From: Leptodactylus fallax
Lineage: Eukaryota; Chordata; Amphibia; Anura; Leptodactylidae
NCBI GenBank assembly: GCA_947044405.1
Contig: CAMRHE010000067.1
Location: forward strand, 5,647,501-5,711,500
Reading direction: 5' to 3'
DNA length: 64,000 bases
The notes below the pieces were generated by a model. It searched no databases, was not told the origin of the DNA, and saw nothing but the letters and a program-made list of their open reading frames with translations. Below, piece by piece: positions 21,436 to 32,706 of this stretch (positions within the stretch are counted from its first letter, which is position 1; each line of letters starts with the position of its first letter). The translations under genes were made by a program, and so were the position numbers.

Positions 21436-21979
21436 TGGTCTAACTCGCAAATCATGGGTCTTGCAACAGGATAATGACCCAAAACACACAGCTAAAAACA
21501 CCCAAGAATGGCTAAGAGGAAAACATTGGACTATTCTGAAGTGGCCTTCTATGAGCCCTGACCTAAATCCTATTGAGCTTTGGAAGGAGCTGAAACATGC
21601 TGTCTGGAAAAGGCACCCTTCAAACCCGAGACAACTGGAGCAATTTGCTCATGAGGAGTGGCCAAAATACCTGCTGAGAGGTGCAGAAGTCTCATTGACA
21701 GTTACAGGAATCGTTTGATTGCAGTGATTGCCTCAAAAGGTTGTGTAACAAAGTATTAAGTTAAGGGAACCATCATTTCTGTCCAGGCCTGTTTCATGAG
21801 TTTTCTTTTTTTAAAAATTCTGTTGAAGCCTGGTTGAAAAGCAATGTCTGACTTTCATTTGTTCATTTTCATAGAATTTTTTATATATTATTACTTTTGT
21901 CAGATTCAAGTTATTTCTGTGACCATTGTGGGTTTTTCTATCATTAAATGAGGGGGACCAACAATTTTGTCCACGTGTG
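21436..21979 (+). pseudogene. Tc1-type transposase, 3' fragment (broken)
   Basis: Translation from about 21461 shows the C-terminal part of a Tc1 DDE transposase: [17 protein letters not shown] (second catalytic Asp) and [19 protein letters not shown] (third acidic residue, with the usual residue between E and L missing). After HEEWPK the frame shifts and continues as [19 protein letters not shown] in another frame. Everything upstream is missing. The 3' terminal repeat is present, ending CCAACAATTTTGTCCACGTG at 21979 next to TA. A dead, 5'-truncated copy from a different Tc1 subfamily than the two intact ones nearby. Confidence 0.92.
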
Positions 21980-21981
21980 TA

Positions 21982-22580
21982 GATGTGCGGTAACAGCATA
22001 AAAGTGCAATTCCTGTATTGCTACAATTGGCAACCTGTCCAACATCCCATAAAATGAATAATGGCTTTGCAAGTAAATATGAAAAAGAAAAAAAAAAGAA
22101 ACACAAAGACAAGGGTTGGATTAACACAGTTCTAATAAAATGGAAGGTCACACACATATAGTCAGCTGAGAAGCCAATTTTGGAGGGGGGTCTTCTCAAA
22201 GAGGCTTTCCTGCATATGTATAACACACAGCTGTCTTTTATATAATCATCCACACCCAACAGATCAAAACACCAGAATATTAAGGTGAATATTGAGACCA
22301 GGAAACCTGTGAAAGAAAGTTCCACAATCATGCAAAAACATTGCTTAGTTTCTCCTTAGCTGTTAACCAAAAACATTTTCAGAATGTTAAAAATACAAAT
22401 AGTCCTAGTGAGAGTCTTAATTCCCCTGTCCACAGAGTTTGATTGACAACTCTCCCTCTATCATGTGTAGATACAGAAGGCTGTCAGTCATCCTACATGG
22501 GCTCTCGTTGTCTATCCTAAGAGTCCTGTCAGGAATCATTCTGCTTTTTAAGCAGAAATCCTGCTCCAAAGTATATAAAG
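21982..22580. other. Unassigned AT-rich spacer
   Basis: No gene or repeat end recognised. The 141-residue minus-strand frame (21906-22331) overlaps the Tc1 terminal repeat and is rich in F, S and L from A-rich sequence, so I treat it as chance. Confidence 0.4.
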
Positions 22581-25500
22581 CTTCTATCCCTCTCTCCTAT
22601 ATACCTATATATCACAGAGCTCAGCTTCTCTCCTCTATCATATAAACCTATATATCACAGAGCTCAGCTTCTCTCCTCTATCATATAACCCTATATATCA
22701 CAGAGCTCAGCTTCTCTCCTCTATCATATAACCCTATGTATCACAGAGCTCAGCTTCTCTCCTCTATCATATAACCCTATATATCACAGAGCTCAGCTTC
22801 TCTCCTCTATTCCTATATATCACAGAGCTCAGCTTCTCTCCTCTATCATATAACCCTATATATCACAGAGCTCAGCTTCTCTCCTTCTATCATATAATCT
22901 TATATATCAGAGCTCAGCTTCTCTCCTCTATCATATAACCCTATATATCACAGAGCTCAGCTTCTCTCCTCTATCATATAACCCTATATATCACAGAGCT
23001 CAGCTTCTCTCCTCTATCATATAATCCTATATATCACAGAGCTCAGCCTTTCTCCTCTATTCCTATATATCACAGAGCTCAGCTTCTCTCCTCTATCATA
23101 TAACCCTATATATCACAGAGCTCAGCTTCTCTCCTCTATTCCTATATATCACAGAGCTCAGCTTCTCTCCTCTATCATATAACCCTATATATCATAGAGC
23201 TCAGTTTCTCTCCTCTATGATATACCCCTATATATCACAGAGCTCAGCTTCTCTCCTCTATTATATAACCCTATATATCACAGAGCTCAGCTTCTCTCCT
23301 CTATCATATAACCTATATATCACAGAGCTCAGCTTCTCTCCTCTATCATATAACCCTATCTATCACAGAGCTCAGCTTCTCTCCTCTATCATATAATCCT
23401 ATATATCACAGAGTTCAGCTTCTCTCGCTCTCTCCTATATACCTATATATCACAGAGCTCAGCTTCTCTCCCTCTCTCCTATATACCTATATATCACAGA
23501 GCTCAGCTTCTCTCCTCTATCATATAAACCTATATATCACAGAGCTCAGCTTCTCTCCTCTATCATATAACCCTATATATCACAGAGCTCAGCTTCTCTC
23601 CTCTATCATATAACCCTATGTATCACAGAGCTCAGCTTCTCTCCTCTATCATATAACCCTATATATCACAGAGCTCAGCTTCTCTCCTCTATCATATAAT
23701 CCTATATATCACAGAGCTCAGCTTCTCTCTCCTCTATTCCTATATATCACAGAGCTCAGCTTCTCTCCTCTATCATATAACCCTATATATCATAGAGCTC
23801 AGTTTCTCTCCTCTATGATATACCCCTATATATCACAGAGCTCAGCTTCTCTCCTCTATTATATAACCCTATATATCACAGAGCTCAGCTTCTCTCCTCT
23901 ATCATATAACCTTTATATCACAGAGCTCAGCTTCTCTCCTCTATCATATAACCCTATCTATCACAGAGCTCAGCTTCTCTCCTCTATCATATAACCCTAT
24001 ATATCACAGAGCTCAGCTTCTCTCCTCTATCATATAACCTATATATCACAGAGCTCAGCTTCTCTCCTCTATCATATAACCCTATATATCACAGAGCTCA
24101 GCTTCTCTCCTCTATCATATAACCCTATTTATCACAGAGCTCAGCTTCTCTCCTCTATCATATAACCCTATATATCACAGAGCTCAGCTTCTCTCCCTCT
24201 CTCCTATATACCTGTATATCACAGAGCTCAGCTTCTCTCGCTCTCTCCTATATACCTATATATCACAGAGCTCAGCTTCTCTCCCTCTCTCCTATATACC
24301 TATATATCACAGAGCTCAGCTTCTCTCCTCTATCATATAACCCTATATATCACAGAGCTCAGCTTCTTTCGCTCTCTCCTATATAACTATATATCACAGA
24401 GCTCAGCTTCTCTCCCTCTCTCCTATATACCTATATATCACAGAGCTCAGCTTCTCTCCTCTATCATATAACTCTAAATATCACAGAGCTCAGCTTCTCT
24501 CCCTCTATCATATAACCCTATCACAGAGCTCAGCTTCTCTCCCTATTTCTTATATACCTATATATCACAGAGCTCAGCTTCTCTCCTTCTATCATATAAT
24601 CCTATATATCACAGAACTCAGCTTCTCTCCCTCTATCCTATATACCTATATATCACAGAGCTCAGCTTATCTCCTCTATTATATAACCGTATATATCACA
24701 GAGCTCAGCTTCTCTCCTCTATTATATAACCGTATATATCACAGAGCTCAGCTTCTCTCCCGCTATCATATAACCTATATATCACAGAGCTCAGCTTCTC
24801 TCCTCTATCATAAACCCTCTCCTCTATCATATAACCTATATATCACAGAGCTCAACTTCTCTCCCTATCTCCTATATACCTGTATATCACAGAGCACAGC
24901 TTCTCTCGCTCTCTCCTATATACCTATATATCACAGAGCCCAGCTTCTCTCCCTCTCTCCTATATACCTATATATCACAGAGCTCAGCTTCTCTCCTCTA
25001 TCATATAAACCTATATATCACAGAGCTCAGCTTCTCTCCTCTATCATATAACCCTATATATCACAGAGCTCAGCTTCTCTCCCTCTCTCCTATATACCTG
25101 TATATCACAGAGCTCAGCTTCTCTCGCTCTCTCCTATATACCTATATATCACAGAGCTCAGCTTCTCTCCCTCTCTCCTATATATCTATATATCACAGAG
25201 CTCAGCTTCTCTTCTCTATCATATAAACCTATATATCACAGAGCTCAGCTTCTCTCCTCTATCATATAACCCTATATATCACAGAGCTCAGCTTCTCTCC
25301 TCTATCATATAACCCTATATATCACAGAGCTCAGTTTCTCTCCTCTATGATATGCCCCTATATATCACAGAGCTCAGCTTCTCTCCTCTATCATATAACC
25401 CTATATATCACAGAGCTCAGTCTCTCCTCTTCTCTCCTCTATCATATAACCTATATATCACAGAGCTCAGCTTCTCTCCTCTATCATATAACCCTATATA

Positions 25501-26980
25501 TCACAGAGCTCAGCTTCTCTCCCTCTCTCCTATATACCTGTATATCACAGAGCTCAGCTTCTCTCGCTCTCTCCTATATACCTATATATCACAGAGCTCA
25601 GCTTCTCTCCCTCTCTCCTATATATCTATATATCACAGAGCTCAGCTTCTCTCCTCTATCATATAACCCTATATATCACAGAGCTCAGCTTCTCTCGCTC
25701 TCTCCTATATACCTATATATCACAGAGCTCAGCTTCTCTCCCTCTCTCCTATATACCTATATATCACAGAGCTCAGCTTCTCTCCTCTATCATATAACTC
25801 TAAATATCACAGAGCTCAGCTTCTATCCCTCTATCATATAACCCTATCACAGAGCTCAGCTTCTCTCCCTATTTCTTATATACCTATATATCACAGAGCT
25901 CAGCTTCTCTCCTTCTATCATATAATCCTATATATCAAAGAGCTCAGCTTCTCTCCCTCTATCCTATATACCTATATATCACAGAGCTCAGCTTATCTCC
26001 TCTATTATATAACCGTATATATCACAGAGCTCAGCTTCTCTCCCTCTATCATATAACCCTATATATCACAGAGCTCAGCTTCTCTCCCGCTATCATATAA
26101 CCTATATATCACAGAGCTCAGCTTCTCTCCTCTATCATAAACCCTCTCCTCTATCATATAACCTATATATCACAGAGCTCAACTTCTCTCCCTATTTCCT
26201 ATATACCTATGTATTACAGAGCTCAGCTTCTCTCCTCTATCATACAAACCTATACATCACAGAGCTCAGCTTCTCTCCTCTATCATATAACCCTATATAT
26301 CACAGAGCTCAGCTTCTCTCCCTGCATCATATAACCCTATATATCACAGAGCTCAGCTTCTCTCCCTCTATCATATATACCTATATATCAGAGCTCAGCT
26401 TCTCTCCATCTATCATATAACTCTATATATCAGAGAGCTCAGCTTCTCTCCTCTATCATAAAACCTATATATCACAGAGCTCAGCTTCTCTCCTCTATCA
26501 TATAACCCTATATATCACAGAGCTCAGCTTCTCTCCTCTATCATATAACCCTATATATCACAGAGCTCAGCTTCTCTCCCTCTATCATATAACCCTATAT
26601 ATCACAGAGCTCAGCTTCTCTCCTCTATCATATAACCCTATATATCACAGAGCTCAACTTCTCTCCCTATTTCCTATATACCTATATATTACAGAGCTCA
26701 GCTTCTCTCCTCTATCATATAAACCTATATATCACAGAGCTCAGCTTCTCTCCCTGCATCATATAACCCTATATATCACAGAGCTCAGCTTCTCTCCTCT
26801 ATCATATAACCCTATATATCACAGAGCTCAGCTTCTCTCCCTGCATCATATAACCTATATAGCACAGAGCTCAGCTTCTCTCCTCTATCATATAACCCTA
26901 TATATCACAGAGCTCAGCTTCTCTCCTCTATCATATAAACCTATATATCACCGAGATCATCTTCTTTCCCTCTATCACAT
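22581..26980. repeat. 43-bp satellite array, roughly 100 units
   Basis: Head-to-tail units of about 43 bp (CTATATATCACAGAGCTCAG followed by CTTCTCTCC), with two linker types: CTCTATCATATAACC and CTCTCTCCTATATAC. Shorter ~34-bp units (CTCTATTCCTATATATC) also occur. Nearly every unit has a GAGCTC site. Long-range duplications are visible: rare variants recur with offsets of about 882 bp (CCCTATGTATC at 22732 and 23614) and 1326 bp (CCCTATTTCTTATATACC at 24541 and 25867). Open frames within it (up to 164 residues) are artefacts. Confidence 0.97.
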
Positions 26981-26999
26981 CCTTCTCTCAGACAGAGAA

Positions 27000-28320
27000 G
27001 CAAACATCATCATCAGCATTGTGCTCATAGACATGTAATTGGTTTACGGTTTCTGTCTACTCAATTTACATTTTGAATGAATCAAATATTTTTAGAATTT
27101 TTTATACAAACATTCTGAATCTAAAGCAGTTGTGTAACTTTCTCTGAGTCAGACAAGCCACAGAATGTAATTTATCTCTAAGGACTGATATTGAGCCAAA
27201 TCTCAGGAGTCATGTACTGTATATCCAAGAAAGAGAGAATTACCCGGACTACAGTGCTTAGGAATAAAGGCAACATAGTTACCACTAAAAAGAAGTTACT
27301 ATTGATAAATTAAACCTTAACACAACCATCTGATGTTCTCATTTTTAGACTCAGTTTGAGTCTGACCTCGGGGACACAAAGGAACTGGGAAAATCTTTAA
27401 TTTCATATTCCAAACCAGCTAGGCCTATTTGTTTGCTATGAATCACTCATTTCAATAAGGTGAAGACTTGTGTTAATCCTCCATTCATCAGTTGCCTGGG
27501 TGCGTGTGAAATGAATCGTGTGGACAAAATAAACCACAGACAGCCGCAATATTCCATTGTCCTTTAAGCTTCTTCAAGGGGCCTCTTCACAGGTACCAAA
27601 AAGCCACTATAGACACTTCACATATTTCGGAAGATCCTCCCTTTTTTCACATAACACATTAGTCTATCATTAAAGAAAAGCAGAAAGTAGGCAACAGATG
27701 AAGGGAAATCTGAAGTAGACCAAACTAATTCTCTTCACACAGAGAGATAATTGGCAAGGCAGCAGTTTTTTTTTTTTTTGAAGGACTGAATTAAATGTAT
27801 AAATTGTTTAAAAAAAAAAAAAAAGGACAATAATTTGCTGGCACGGACATAATCATTACCTCTACGCCATTTACTTGGAAACTTAATTGATCGTCAGGAC
27901 AAAAATGTTTTTCCCCTTAATTGCTTTCCAACTTTGTCCTGCTAAATGCCCCAATTAAAAGGCAAAAGTGTGGACAGTTTTTTTTTCTTCTTTTTCTTTT
28001 TTTTTTCATTTTCTTCATTTAATGGCTATGTATCGGAAGAAGAAAAATCGTTAGCGCTGTCCTTTCTTTTTCTTTGTTACAAGTGAAAGACAAAGATCAA
28101 TGTAGAATGTTTGCTGCCTCTGAGACATCAATAGACGGGACAGAAAGAAAAGTAACAGTTACATATACTTTAAAGCAGAAAGCAAGTGTGTCAAAAGAGA
28201 GCGGCCACAAAGAATGTATTCAGGGCAACTTAAGCATTTTCCCGTTCACAGACTACCAAGTTGTAACACATCACACTATACATATAGATACAGGTATCTT
28301 TACAGATTACCAAATATATT
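27000..28320. other. Single-copy block, candidate conserved non-coding DNA
   Basis: No repeat family landmarks. It includes TTAATTGATCGTCAGGACAA, CCTTAATTGCTTTCCAACTT and AATGCCCCAATTAAAAGGC, all rich in TAAT/ATTA motifs and not low-complexity. Two homopolymer tracts (T12 near 27767, A13 near 27812) flank part of it. The 82-residue frame at 28074-28322 has no recognised domain. Conservation is inferred only from appearance. Confidence 0.25.
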
Positions 28321-28731
28321 AGAGAAAACAGCTCTTTTTATTATTATTTTTAATTGTGTTCCCTCTATCTTGACCCTCATCCAGGGATAAGGCTCAGTTC
28401 ACACTGCCATGATAAATTCTTTTATTTTTTATTTAATTTTTTTTGTATATAAATTTCCATCAGTCTTCATTAATTTCATCATGATCAGTTTTCTTCCAAG
28501 AATTTCTATGATCTTTTATTATCAAGGTCAATGGTTGGTGCATTGAAATAATTGATGTATATTAATTTTTTTTATTATTTTTTAATTTGCTTAGATCATC
28601 TTTTGAGCAGTTTTGGAGCAAAATGTGATTAAATAATTAGTGTGAAATTAAATTATATTACAATGCTACAGTGGAACATGTTTTAATCTTATTTTGTCAT
28701 TATGGAATTCCATTTGGAATATACATTAATG

Positions 28732-28775
28732 TACAAGATAGATAGATGGATAGATAGCCAGACAGTTAGATAGAT

Positions 28776-28818
<43 letters not shown>

Positions 28819-28822
28819 GGAT
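28732..28822. repeat. (GATA)n microsatellite
   Basis: Imperfect then perfect GATA repeats, about 11 perfect units at its right side. The minus-strand YLSI repeats it encodes are not a protein. Confidence 0.95.
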
Positions 28823-28960
28823 TATAATTCACTGGTTTATTTTTTAAAGGAGTGCTGCCATTTTTTACTTTATTAGTTGTGTGGGAGGCATTACCATCCT
28901 CTGATTGGACTTGCACCCGAACTTTATTTTGTCTATGCTGCTTTGAATTTTTTTCTTGTA

Positions 28961-29157
28961 TAGATATATAGATAGATAATAGATATATAGATAGATAGAT
29001 AATAGATAGATATATAGATAGATAGATAGATATATAGATAGATAGATAATAGATAGATATATAGATAGATAGATACATAATAGATAGATAATAGTTGATA
29101 GATAGATAGATAATAGATGGTAGATAGATAGAGATACATAGATAAATAGATTAGATG

Positions 29158-29210
<53 letters not shown>

Positions 29211-29252
29211 GTAGACAGATAGATAGATAGAGGGATAGATAGATAGATGTGA
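28961..29252. repeat. Compound GATA/TATAGATA microsatellite
   Basis: About 290 bp of interrupted GATA with periodic AATAGATA and ATATAGATA interruptions and a perfect run near 29157-29210. It generates several spurious minus-strand open frames of Tyr-Leu-Ser-Ile repeats. Confidence 0.95.
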
Positions 29253-29604
29253 CTGAGAAAGGGAAATAGAAGGAAGATAGATATGAAAGGAATAGATATA
29301 ACATAGGTTATACCAAAATAAAAAAATTGAACAATTTCTACTTTTAACTATTTTTATCCACCAGATGCGAGAATTCACTTGAATATACTAAAAAATAATC
29401 TTTTATCAAGTACATTACACATGTTTGAAGAGATATATTAAAGTATTAATGTTTAATATTTGTTTCCACTGTGCCAGCTTTTTCTTTTCATTTGTTTTAC
29501 TAATCCACTGTCATATATTTTATCTTCAAGTTTTCCATCATCTTTCAAAGTTACCGCGTTAATTTTCTGATGAAAAAATATGCAAAAAATAAACTGTTCA
29601 TATA

Positions 29605-29816
29605 CAGTCATATGAAAAAGTTTGGGCACCCCTATTAATCTTAATCATTTTTAGTTCTAAATATTTGGGTGTTTGCAACAGCCATTTCAATTTGATATAT
29701 CTAATAACTGATGGACACAGTAATATTTCAGGATTGAAATGAGGTTTATTGTACTAACAGAAAATGTGCAATATGCATTAAACCAAAATTTGACCGGTGC
29801 AAAAATTTGGGTACCC
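29605..29816 (+). repeat. Left terminal inverted repeat of Tc1 element
   Basis: Runs from the terminal CAGTCATATG to the inner motif ATTTGGGTACCC. Reverse partner of 31042-31253. It probably also carries the promoter of the transposase, which begins 186 bp downstream. Confidence 0.93.
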
Positions 29817-30002
29817 TTATCATTTTATTGATTTGAATACTCCTAACTACTTTTTACTGACTTACTGAAGCACAAAGTTGGTTTTGTAACCTCACTGAGC
29901 TTTGAACTTCATAGCCAGGTGTATCCAATCATGAGAAAAGGTATTTAAGGTGGCCAATTGCAAGTTGTTCTTCTATTTGAATCTCCTCTGAAGAGTGGCA
30001 TC

Positions 30003-31025
30003 ATGGGCTCCTCAAAACAACTCTCAAATGATCTGAAAACAAAGATTGTTCAACATAGTTGTTCAGGGGAAGGATACAAAAAGTTGTCTCAGAGATTTAA
30101 CCTGTCAGTTTCCACTGTGAGGAACATAGTAAGGAAATGGAAGACCACAGGGACAGTTCTTGTTAAGCCCAGAAGTGGCAGGCCAAGAAAAATATCAGAA
30201 AGGCAGAGAAGAAGAATGGTGAGAACAGTCAAGGACAATCCACAGACCACCTCCAAAGAGCTGCAGCATCATCTTGCTGCAGATGGTGTCACTGGGCATC
30301 GGTCAACAATACAGCACACTTTGCACAAGGAGAAGCTGTATGGGAGAGTGATGCGAAAGAAGCCGTTTCTGAAAGCACGCCACAAACAGAGTCGCCTGAG
30401 GTATGCAAAAGCACATTTGGACAAGCCAGCTTCATTTTGGAAGAAGGTCCTGTGGACTGATGAAACAAAGATTGAGTTGTTTGGTCATACAAAAAGGCGT
30501 TATGCATGGCGTCAAAAAAACACAGCATTCCAAGAAAAACACTTGCTACCCACTGTAAAATTTGGTGGAGGTTCCATCATGCTTTGGGGCTGTGTGGCCA
30601 ATGCCGGCACCGGGAATCTTGTTAAAGTTGAGGGTCGCATGGATTCAACTCAGTATCAGCAGATTCTTGAGAATAATGTACAAGAATCAGTGACGAATTT
30701 GAAGTTTCGCCGGGGATGGATATTTCAGCAAGACAATGATCCAAAACACAGCTCCAAATCTACTCAGGCATTCATGCAGAGGAACAATTACAATGTTCTG
30801 GAATGGCCATCCCAGTCCCCAGACCTGAATATCATTGAGCATCTGTGGGATAATTTGAAGCGGGCTGTCCATGCTCGGCGACCATCAAACTTAACTGAAC
30901 TGAAATTGTTTTGTAAAGAGGAATGGTCAAAAATACCTTCATCCAGGATCCAGGAACTGATTAAAAGCTACAGGAAGCGACTAGAGGCTGTTATTTTTGC
31001 AAAAGGAGGATCTACTAAATATTAA
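30003..31025 (+). CDS. Tc1-family DD34E transposase, intact
   Basis: A 340-residue protein if started at the ATG giving MGSSKQLSND; an upstream in-frame ATG at 29958 would add 15 residues. I prefer the inner start because Tc1 transposases are usually about 340 residues. It cuts and reinserts its own element at TA sites, acting in the nucleus. Residues 1-115 form two helix-turn-helix segments (KKLSQRFNLSVSTVRNIVRK near 26-45) around the linker SGRPRK (58-63). The RNase-H-fold catalytic domain has D153 (WTDET), D244 (QQDND) and E279 (PDLNIIEHLW); spacing D90D34E. No stop, frameshift or lost catalytic residue is visible. The stop lies 17 bp before the right terminal repeat. It may be active, which only an assay would show. 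Confidence 0.96.
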   Translation: MGSSKQLSNDLKTKIVQHSCSGEGYKKLSQRFNLSVSTVRNIVRKWKTTGTVLVKPRSGRPRKISERQRRRMVRTVKDNPQTTSKELQHHLAADGVTGHRSTIQHTLHKEKLYGRVMRKKPFLKARHKQSRLRYAKAHLDKPASFWKKVLWTDETKIELFGHTKRRYAWRQKNTAFQEKHLLPTVKFGGGSIMLWGCVANAGTGNLVKVEGRMDSTQYQQILENNVQESVTNLKFRRGWIFQQDNDPKHSSKSTQAFMQRNNYNVLEWPSQSPDLNIIEHLWDNLKRAVHARRPSNLTELKLFCKEEWSKIPSSRIQELIKSYRKRLEAVIFAKGGSTKY

Positions 31026-31041
31026 TGTCACTTTTCTGTTG

Positions 31042-31253
31042 AGGTGCCCATACTTTTGCACCGGTCAAATTTTGGTTTAATGCATATTGCACATTTTCTG
31101 TTAGTACAATAAACCTCATTTCAATCCTGAAATATTACTGTGTCCATCAGTTATTAGATATATCAAATTGAAATGGCTGCTGCAAACACCCAAATATTTA
31201 GAACTAAAAATGATTAAGATTAATAGGGGTGCCCAAATTTTTTCATATGACTG
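31042..31253 (-). repeat. Right terminal inverted repeat of Tc1 element
   Basis: Reverse partner of 29605-29816, ending CATATGACTG before the flanking TA. Visible differences from the left repeat are a G/A near position 16 and a CAA/CAG change in the GTTTGCARCAGCC phrase. Confidence 0.93.
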
Positions 31254-31687
31254 TATGTTATGTTTACTTATGTTTTACACGTTCTTTCTTATGCGGTGCT
31301 ACTTTGTTTAATACTAGACCTATGTTGATGTTATTTTTTTAGTAATATTATATATGTTTGATACCACTTTTATTGTTATGAAAATGTATGACAGTGATAA
31401 TTAAATGGTAAAACCTGCTAATTATACTAAGACAAATATATTTCATGTATTATTTTATGTTCTCTATAATATATAATGTAAAAGTAAAAAGCCAAACCAA
31501 ACTGCAGCCCTATGCTGACAATAGGGTTGAAATGTTAAAAAATCTAATAAACTAAATGGTCATAAAGTAGTTTCAAAATGTAATAAACTAAAATAGACTT
31601 TACATTTTTGTGAAATCTGCATGTATTACCGGACGTCGGCCAAACCTCCAACTCTGACTCCTCCTCCTGTGGTCACTCACGTTATCG

Positions 31688-31820
31688 CAGCTACCACCAC
31701 TGCCACCACTCAGCCAGATATGTCCTGCGGCCTGGTCCATCATATTATTCCATGACATGCTGCCCCAGCTACCACCAGCGCCACCACGCAGCCAGATATG
31801 TCCTGCGGCCTGGTCCATAC
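31688..31820. repeat. Two-unit tandem repeat, 78-bp period
   Basis: CAGCTACCACCACTGCCACC at 31688 recurs as CAGCTACCACCAGCGCCACC at 31766, each followed by CAGCCAGATATGTCCTGCGG and CCTGGTCCAT. The local GC content is higher than in the flanks. No coding domain recognised. Confidence 0.85.
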
Positions 31821-31857
31821 CACTATACCACACTGTTGGTGTCACAGTGTTGGCATA

Positions 31858-31935
31858 AAAAAAAAAAAAAAAAAAATTGATTTTACATCTGCTTCCATAA
31901 AGTTTTGACAGCTTTTTTTTTTTTTTTTTTTAAAG
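31858..31935. repeat. Poly-A / poly-T inverted pair
   Basis: About 20 A, then a ~36-bp loop, then about 20 T, able to form an A-T hairpin. It could be the remains of two opposed A-tailed insertions, but no element bodies are recognised. Confidence 0.8.
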
Positions 31936-32706
31936 CCAATTCTTCATCACTTTTCAGCTAGGCTCATAACCACAAATTTATCTCCCAAATAACAAGCCTG
32001 TAACACTTACAAGTCATCAAAACAGGCTAATCTTTCTATAAAACTATTGCTTTTTGCAATATAACCACCATGTGCGTCTAAAAAATCAAGGGCAACCACC
32101 TTTCTCCAAAAAAAGGGTTATTTTGCGTTTTAAATGTTCACATGTACACTATGTTTTAAGCCAGTTTAAGATGTGGTTTGTACTGAACTTATTCGACTTG
32201 AAATTAATTTTGGTTATAAACCACCCTGAAAAATAACGAAACTTGAGAGGTTTGCCCATCTCTAATTAAAATATTACTACTTGAATTCCTATAAAAGTAA
32301 ATATGTAACAAACTATACCTCTAAATAATTATACAATAATAAAAATTGTATCAAATAACTAATAATACTTAATCATTTTATGTTGAAGTCGTAGCCTACA
32401 ACTTTTTTCTGACTTCAACTCTACGACTCAGACTCAACAACCTTCTGTGTTACTACTAGAGATGAGCGAATCGATTCTGCAGAAGTGGAATTCGATCCAA
32501 ATTTCAGGAAATCTTTGATTCGCCACGATTCCGGATTTCCTGATGCTTCGTGGTAACGAATATTTAGTAAGGACCTTTGTGACATCAGACGGTCAAATGA
32601 TGTTCTCTAGTGATGTGATTGGGTAGGCGTGTCTTTGCTTGTTAGCAGATCCTTCCACATGAATAAAACTTATTTATGTTTATGTGTATGTATGTATGTA
32701 TGTGTA

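Larger units (their letters stand above)
29605..31253 (+). mobile_element. Complete Tc1 element with ~212-bp terminal inverted repeats
   Basis: Bounded by TA at 29603-29604 and 31254-31255. Both ends start CAGTCATATGAAAAARTTTG read inward. Terminal inverted repeats are 29605-29816 and 31042-31253; by eye only about two mismatches occur in the outer ~200 bp. An outer motif GTTTGGGCACCC and inner GTATGGGCACCTC/ATTTGGGTACCC give the paired (IR/DR-like) transposase-site layout. Length 1649 bp with a single intact transposase. The TIR similarity implies recent insertion. Confidence 0.97.
31256..32448. other. AT-rich spacer
   Basis: No gene. It holds a two-unit tandem repeat and an A/T hairpin, described separately. 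Otherwise AT-rich sequence with no recognised element. Confidence 0.4.

Noticed and set aside
21906..22331. 141-residue minus-strand open frame
   Set aside because: It overlaps the Tc1 terminal repeat and an A-rich stretch, and its composition is biased to F, S and L without motifs.
25347..25841. 164-residue open frame (Tyr-Ile-Thr-Glu-Leu-Ser repeats)
   Set aside because: It is the 43-bp satellite translated through. The frame changes with unit length, there is no start context, and no protein resembles it.
15864..26980. CRISPR-like regular arrays
   Set aside because: Units are contiguous head-to-tail satellites with no unique spacers, and the DNA is vertebrate.
28689..29378. Minus-strand open frames of Tyr-Leu-Ser-Ile repeats
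   Set aside because: Pure products of GATA microsatellites.
29958..30002. Upstream ATG as the Tc1 transposase start
   Set aside because: The added 15 residues are unlike the family and would exceed the usual ~340-residue length; MGSSKQ at 30003 fits better.
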